From NCBI GenBank assembly GCA_902524105.1, contig CABZCD010000009.1, positions 1 through 33,584 of the forward strand: DNA of 33,584 nucleotides. The letters are read 5' to 3'. Each line of letters starts with the position of its first letter. Position 1 is the first letter of the stretch. The stretch comes from an uncultured Pelagibacteraceae bacterium. GTDB taxonomy: Bacteria; Pseudomonadota; Alphaproteobacteria; Pelagibacterales; Pelagibacteraceae. The notes beneath the pieces are model-generated. The model had not been told where the DNA came from, did not search any database, and saw only the letters and a program-made list of their open reading frames with translations. Position numbers and translations under genes: made by a program. Below, piece by piece: positions 30,370 through 33,584 of this stretch.

Positions 30370-32835
30370 TTACTTTAAATTTAACGCCAAAAGTTTTTTA
30401 AAAGGGTTTTCATTTTTTGTAATGTTTGTAAACTTATTTTTTCTTTTAATTTCTCCAGGATAAAAATAAGTATCAGTTTCTTTACTTTTTTTGTAATTCA
30501 TACTTAACATTAAACTATAAAAGCCTTCTTTGTTGCAACCAAGTAAATTAATCATCTCAGCGTCTATTTTAAACTTTCTCTTTTCAGTTTTATTTAAAAT
30601 TTTAATAAACAATTTTTCAAGAATGTCTATACGAACATAGTGATTTTTAAACTTTTCAAAACCGCACAGTAATAGGAAATTTTTGTTATATTTTTTATCT
30701 ATTAAGTAATTTAAGCCTGATTTTGGGATATCTTGATTGATAGCTAGCTGATAAAATAATCGCCAAAGTGAAATACGAAGTGATACGGCTTTAGGTTTTA
30801 GCATCTTTGGCAAATAGATATGGTATCGTCCAATTTTGATACCCAACTCCCAAACTTTTTTCCTTTCATCAGTTTTAATTGATTTTACTATCTCATTAAC
30901 AAGTTCTCTCTTAATAACACCATTATTTTCGAAAAGTTGAAACATTAGTGCCCTTATATATTTATTTTTAACACTTTCTTTATTTAGATTAAGAAGATCA
31001 CCCAGAACTTCTTTAATATGGGTAGAAACCCAATTTTTCAAAAATATCTCTAATTTAGATTTTGATAAATCATTTAAAACATCATCGGCCAAAATCTCTA
31101 TTTCTGGATTTAAATAATTATTACCTTTTTTAAGTCTAGCTATTACGTTATTTTTCCAGACAATTTCACATTTTTCATCAAGCTGAATTTCCCCATTTTT
31201 TACAATTAAAGAAACTCTTTTTTCAAGCTCATCACCAACACCTTTTCTGGCGGCTTTTTTAATTGATTTTATATCTGTATCTAAAGTTTTAGATGTAAGA
31301 GCTATTACAAATTTAAGACCTTTAAGTTCACCTATAAATTGACCATTAATTAAAATTTTATCATTCTCATCAATGTTAGTATCAAGAATCAGATCCTGTT
31401 TTAAACTTCTTGATAAAATGCTAATTTTTTTATCTATAAAACTATTAGTCAGTTCTTGGTGTAATTTATCTGAAAGCTTATCTTCAATGCTTTTTGTAAG
31501 TTGTACCCAATAGTCAGAGTTTTCAACCCAATTTTTTTTATTTGCGACATATGACCAAGTTCTTACGTTGGAAATTCTGTTTGATAAAACATCAATATTT
31601 CCATGTTCCTTTTCTAATCCTTTGAGTTGTTCTTTCATATAATCGTTTGGAATTCTTTTCTTTCTAGTAGATAGATATTTAAAAACTTTATCAATTATAC
31701 TTACGTGCTGGCCATATGCTTTTTTTTCAAAGTCAGGTATTTGACAACACTCCCAAAGCAATTCTAAATTTTTGTGATATAATATATTATTACTTCCCAA
31801 CTTTAAAAAATGTCTTAAAACACTCTCATCTAGAGAGTCCTGAGTTCTTATCAAAGAGGAGTTCGAAGGCCTTTGTTCTAATGAAGAGATTAATTTCGCT
31901 GGATTTTTAAAGTCCAAGTTAGAGTTCCTCCAATAAATCATTTTTGTCTCAGGGAGGTTATGTTTTTCAATATTTTCAATTTCGTCTGAATTTAAAACCT
32001 CACATTCACCTGTGGTGCCAAAAAATCCATCATTTTTAAATCTTCCTGCTCTTCCAGCAATTTGAGAAATTTCTATCAAATTAAGCCTCCTAGTTTTTTT
32101 TCCATCAAATTTTTTAAGGTTTGAAAAATAAATTTCATTTATGTCCATGTTTAAACCCATACCAATAGCATCAGTTGCAACCAGATAATCGACGTCTCCT
32201 GATTGATAAAGTTCTACTTGAGAATTTCTAGTTTTAGGGCTTAACGAACCCATAATTACAGCGGCGCCACCTTTTTGTCTTCTTATTAATTCAGCTATTG
32301 CGTAAACGTCTTCTATTGAAAAGGCTATTATAGCCGATTTTCTCTCTAATCTAGATACTTTTTTAAACCCACCATAAGTTAATTTTGAAAATCTTTCTTT
32401 TTTTTCAAATTTTACATTTTTAATTAAATCACTTATAACTTTTTGCATTACTTGGGAGCCCAAAAACATTGTTAATTTTGTTCCTCTAAAATTAAGCAAT
32501 CTATCTGTAAAAATATGACCACGTTCTCTGTCTGCACACATTTGTATTTCGTCTATAGCAACAAATTCTACAGTTTTGTCTTTAGGCATAGACTCAACAG
32601 TGCAAATAAAGTAATCCGCTGAACCTGGGATAATTTTTTCTTCACCTGTTATTAAAGCGACTTTTTCAGAACCTACTTCTGATACACATTTATCATAGAC
32701 TTCTCTGGCCAATAATCTTAAGGGAAATCCAAAAATACCAGACTCATATTTTAACATTTTCTCGATAGCTACAAATGTTTTTCCAGTATTAGTTGGACCC
32801 AAAAGAGATATTACATGATTTACTGAGTTTTCCAT
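30370..32835 (-). CDS. SUV3-like ATP-dependent RNA helicase
   Basis: LLGPTNTGKTFVAIEKML, GFPLRLLAREVYDK, VALITGEEKI, AIDEIQMCADRERGHIFTDRLL, DAIGMGLNMDI, EISQIAGRAGRF. Confidence 0.9.
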   Translation of the reverse strand: MENSVNHVISLLGPTNTGKTFVAIEKMLKYESGIFGFPLRLLAREVYDKCVSEVGSEKVALITGEEKIIPGSADYFICTVESMPKDKTVEFVAIDEIQMCADRERGHIFTDRLLNFRGTKLTMFLGSQVMQKVISDLIKNVKFEKKERFSKLTYGGFKKVSRLERKSAIIAFSIEDVYAIAELIRRQKGGAAVIMGSLSPKTRNSQVELYQSGDVDYLVATDAIGMGLNMDINEIYFSNLKKFDGKKTRRLNLIEISQIAGRAGRFKNDGFFGTTGECEVLNSDEIENIEKHNLPETKMIYWRNSNLDFKNPAKLISSLEQRPSNSSLIRTQDSLDESVLRHFLKLGSNNILYHKNLELLWECCQIPDFEKKAYGQHVSIIDKVFKYLSTRKKRIPNDYMKEQLKGLEKEHGNIDVLSNRISNVRTWSYVANKKNWVENSDYWVQLTKSIEDKLSDKLHQELTNSFIDKKISILSRSLKQDLILDTNIDENDKILINGQFIGELKGLKFVIALTSKTLDTDIKSIKKAARKGVGDELEKRVSLIVKNGEIQLDEKCEIVWKNNVIARLKKGNNYLNPEIEILADDVLNDLSKSKLEIFLKNWVSTHIKEVLGDLLNLNKESVKNKYIRALMFQLFENNGVIKRELVNEIVKSIKTDERKKVWELGIKIGRYHIYLPKMLKPKAVSLRISLWRLFYQLAINQDIPKSGLNYLIDKKYNKNFLLLCGFEKFKNHYVRIDILEKLFIKILNKTEKRKFKIDAEMINLLGCNKEGFYSLMLSMNYKKSKETDTYFYPGEIKRKNKFTNITKNENPFKKLLALNLK

Positions 32836-32946
32836 AATTGTGTCTGAATAAAATTTTAATACTATATATAGATCACTTCCGAGAACAAAATAAGATTAAA
32901 ACATGACCGAATCAATTTGTCAAATGTTCTTGTTTTAAAGTTTTAA

Positions 32947-32976
32947 TTGACTTGAATAATCGAGTCCCCGTATGGT
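32947..32976 (+). promoter_or_regulatory. Candidate promoter for the aminotransferase gene
   Basis: TTGACT (32947-32952), 18-nt spacer, TATGGT (32971-32976). Confidence 0.4.
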
Positions 32977-33005
32977 TATTAATAGCTTTCAGAAAAAAAG
33001 CTATT

Positions 33006-33584
33006 ATGGCGAATATTACTAAGAAAAGTATTTTAAAACTTAAACCCTCTTCAACTTTAGTTATAAACGAAAAGTCAAAGAAACTTATTGCCAAAGGAAA
33101 AAAAGTTTATAGTTTTGGTTTTGGACAATCTCCCTTTCCAGTTCCTGAAAGCATTGTAACAAAATTGAAAGATAATGCTCATAGAAAAGAATATTTACCA
33201 ATCCAAGGTCTCATAGAACTAAGAGAGTCAATTTCTAAATATCTAGAAAAAAAAACTGGGAATTTATATCCTGCAGAAAATATTCTAATTACTCCTGGTT
33301 CGAAAGAAGCGATGCTTTTGATGCATGTTGCTTTTAATGGTGAAATTATTCTTTCTGCACCTAGCTGGGTTTCTTATGAACCTCAAGCAATTATTGGTAG
33401 AAACAAAGTACACTGGATTGAAACCACAAGAGAAAACAACTGGTTTCCAACCGCAACACAACTTGAAAAAAAAATTAAATCTCTTAACAAAAAAAATTTA
33501 ATATTTATACTTAATTCACCTAATAATCCTTCAGGAACAACTTGTAATAATTTGAGAGAATTGGCTGTTGTAGCAAAAAAACAC
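33006..33584 (+). CDS. Class I/II PLP-dependent aminotransferase, N-terminal part truncated at window end
   Basis: Hand-translated ATG at 33006, open to end: VYSFGFGQSPFPVPESI, ILITPGSKEAMLLMHVAF, ILNSPNNPSGTT. Confidence 0.9.
   Translation, partial: MANITKKSILKLKPSSTLVINEKSKKLIAKGKKVYSFGFGQSPFPVPESIVTKLKDNAHRKEYLPIQGLIELRESISKYLEKKTGNLYPAENILITPGSKEAMLLMHVAFNGEIILSAPSWVSYEPQAIIGRNKVHWIETTRENNWFPTATQLEKKIKSLNKKNLIFILNSPNNPSGTTCNNLRELAVVAKKH

Noticed and set aside
32903-32938. 11-aa ORF MTESICQMFLF upstream of the aminotransferase as a possible leader peptide
   Set aside because: Very short, no SD, no regulatory codon run, and located upstream of the inferred promoter.
32912-33094. Minus-strand 60-aa hydrophobic ORF
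   Set aside because: Antisense to the aminotransferase N-terminus and its promoter/hairpins; no SD or motif seen.

Overview
This AT-rich window is tightly packed and carries ordinary housekeeping genes. Protein content, gene order and extreme compaction look like a streamlined marine alphaproteobacterium of the SAR11/Pelagibacter type; that assignment is inference, since no search was run. In order it contains: the 3' end of lpd, priA, the F1 ATP synthase operon atpHAGDC, rppH, ctpA, rsfS, nadD, proA, proB, an unlisted 44-aa basic ORF, obgE, rpmA, rplU, a glyoxalase II-like gene, metW, metX, hisC, a prephenate dehydrogenase, plsC, lysA, a small lipoprotein, argH, a TlpA-like thioredoxin, a HIG1-like small membrane protein, an esterase, an HNH protein, coq7, a DsbB-like gene, a YqaA/DedA-like gene, a double winged-HTH protein, tRNA-Leu(CAA), a long-chain acyl-CoA synthetase, a 21-aa polycationic micro-ORF with its own terminator, a CarD-like regulator, a ferredoxin, a TerB-like protein, a SUV3-like helicase and the start of an aminotransferase. 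I see no mobile element, CRISPR array or defence island. The most interesting signals are: (1) a SAM-II riboswitch upstream of metX, with a downstream terminator and a perfect 8-nt antiterminator pairing that suggest transcription attenuation; (2) a stand-alone transcription unit encoding MAKRRKKAKKKKAKKRRRRRR, absent from the ORF track; (3) an unlisted 44-aa basic ORF between obgE and proB; (4) a 13-bp perfect inverted repeat abutting tRNA-Leu, whose 3' end lies 4 nt before the next start codon; (5) convergent and divergent gene junctions with almost no intergenic space.
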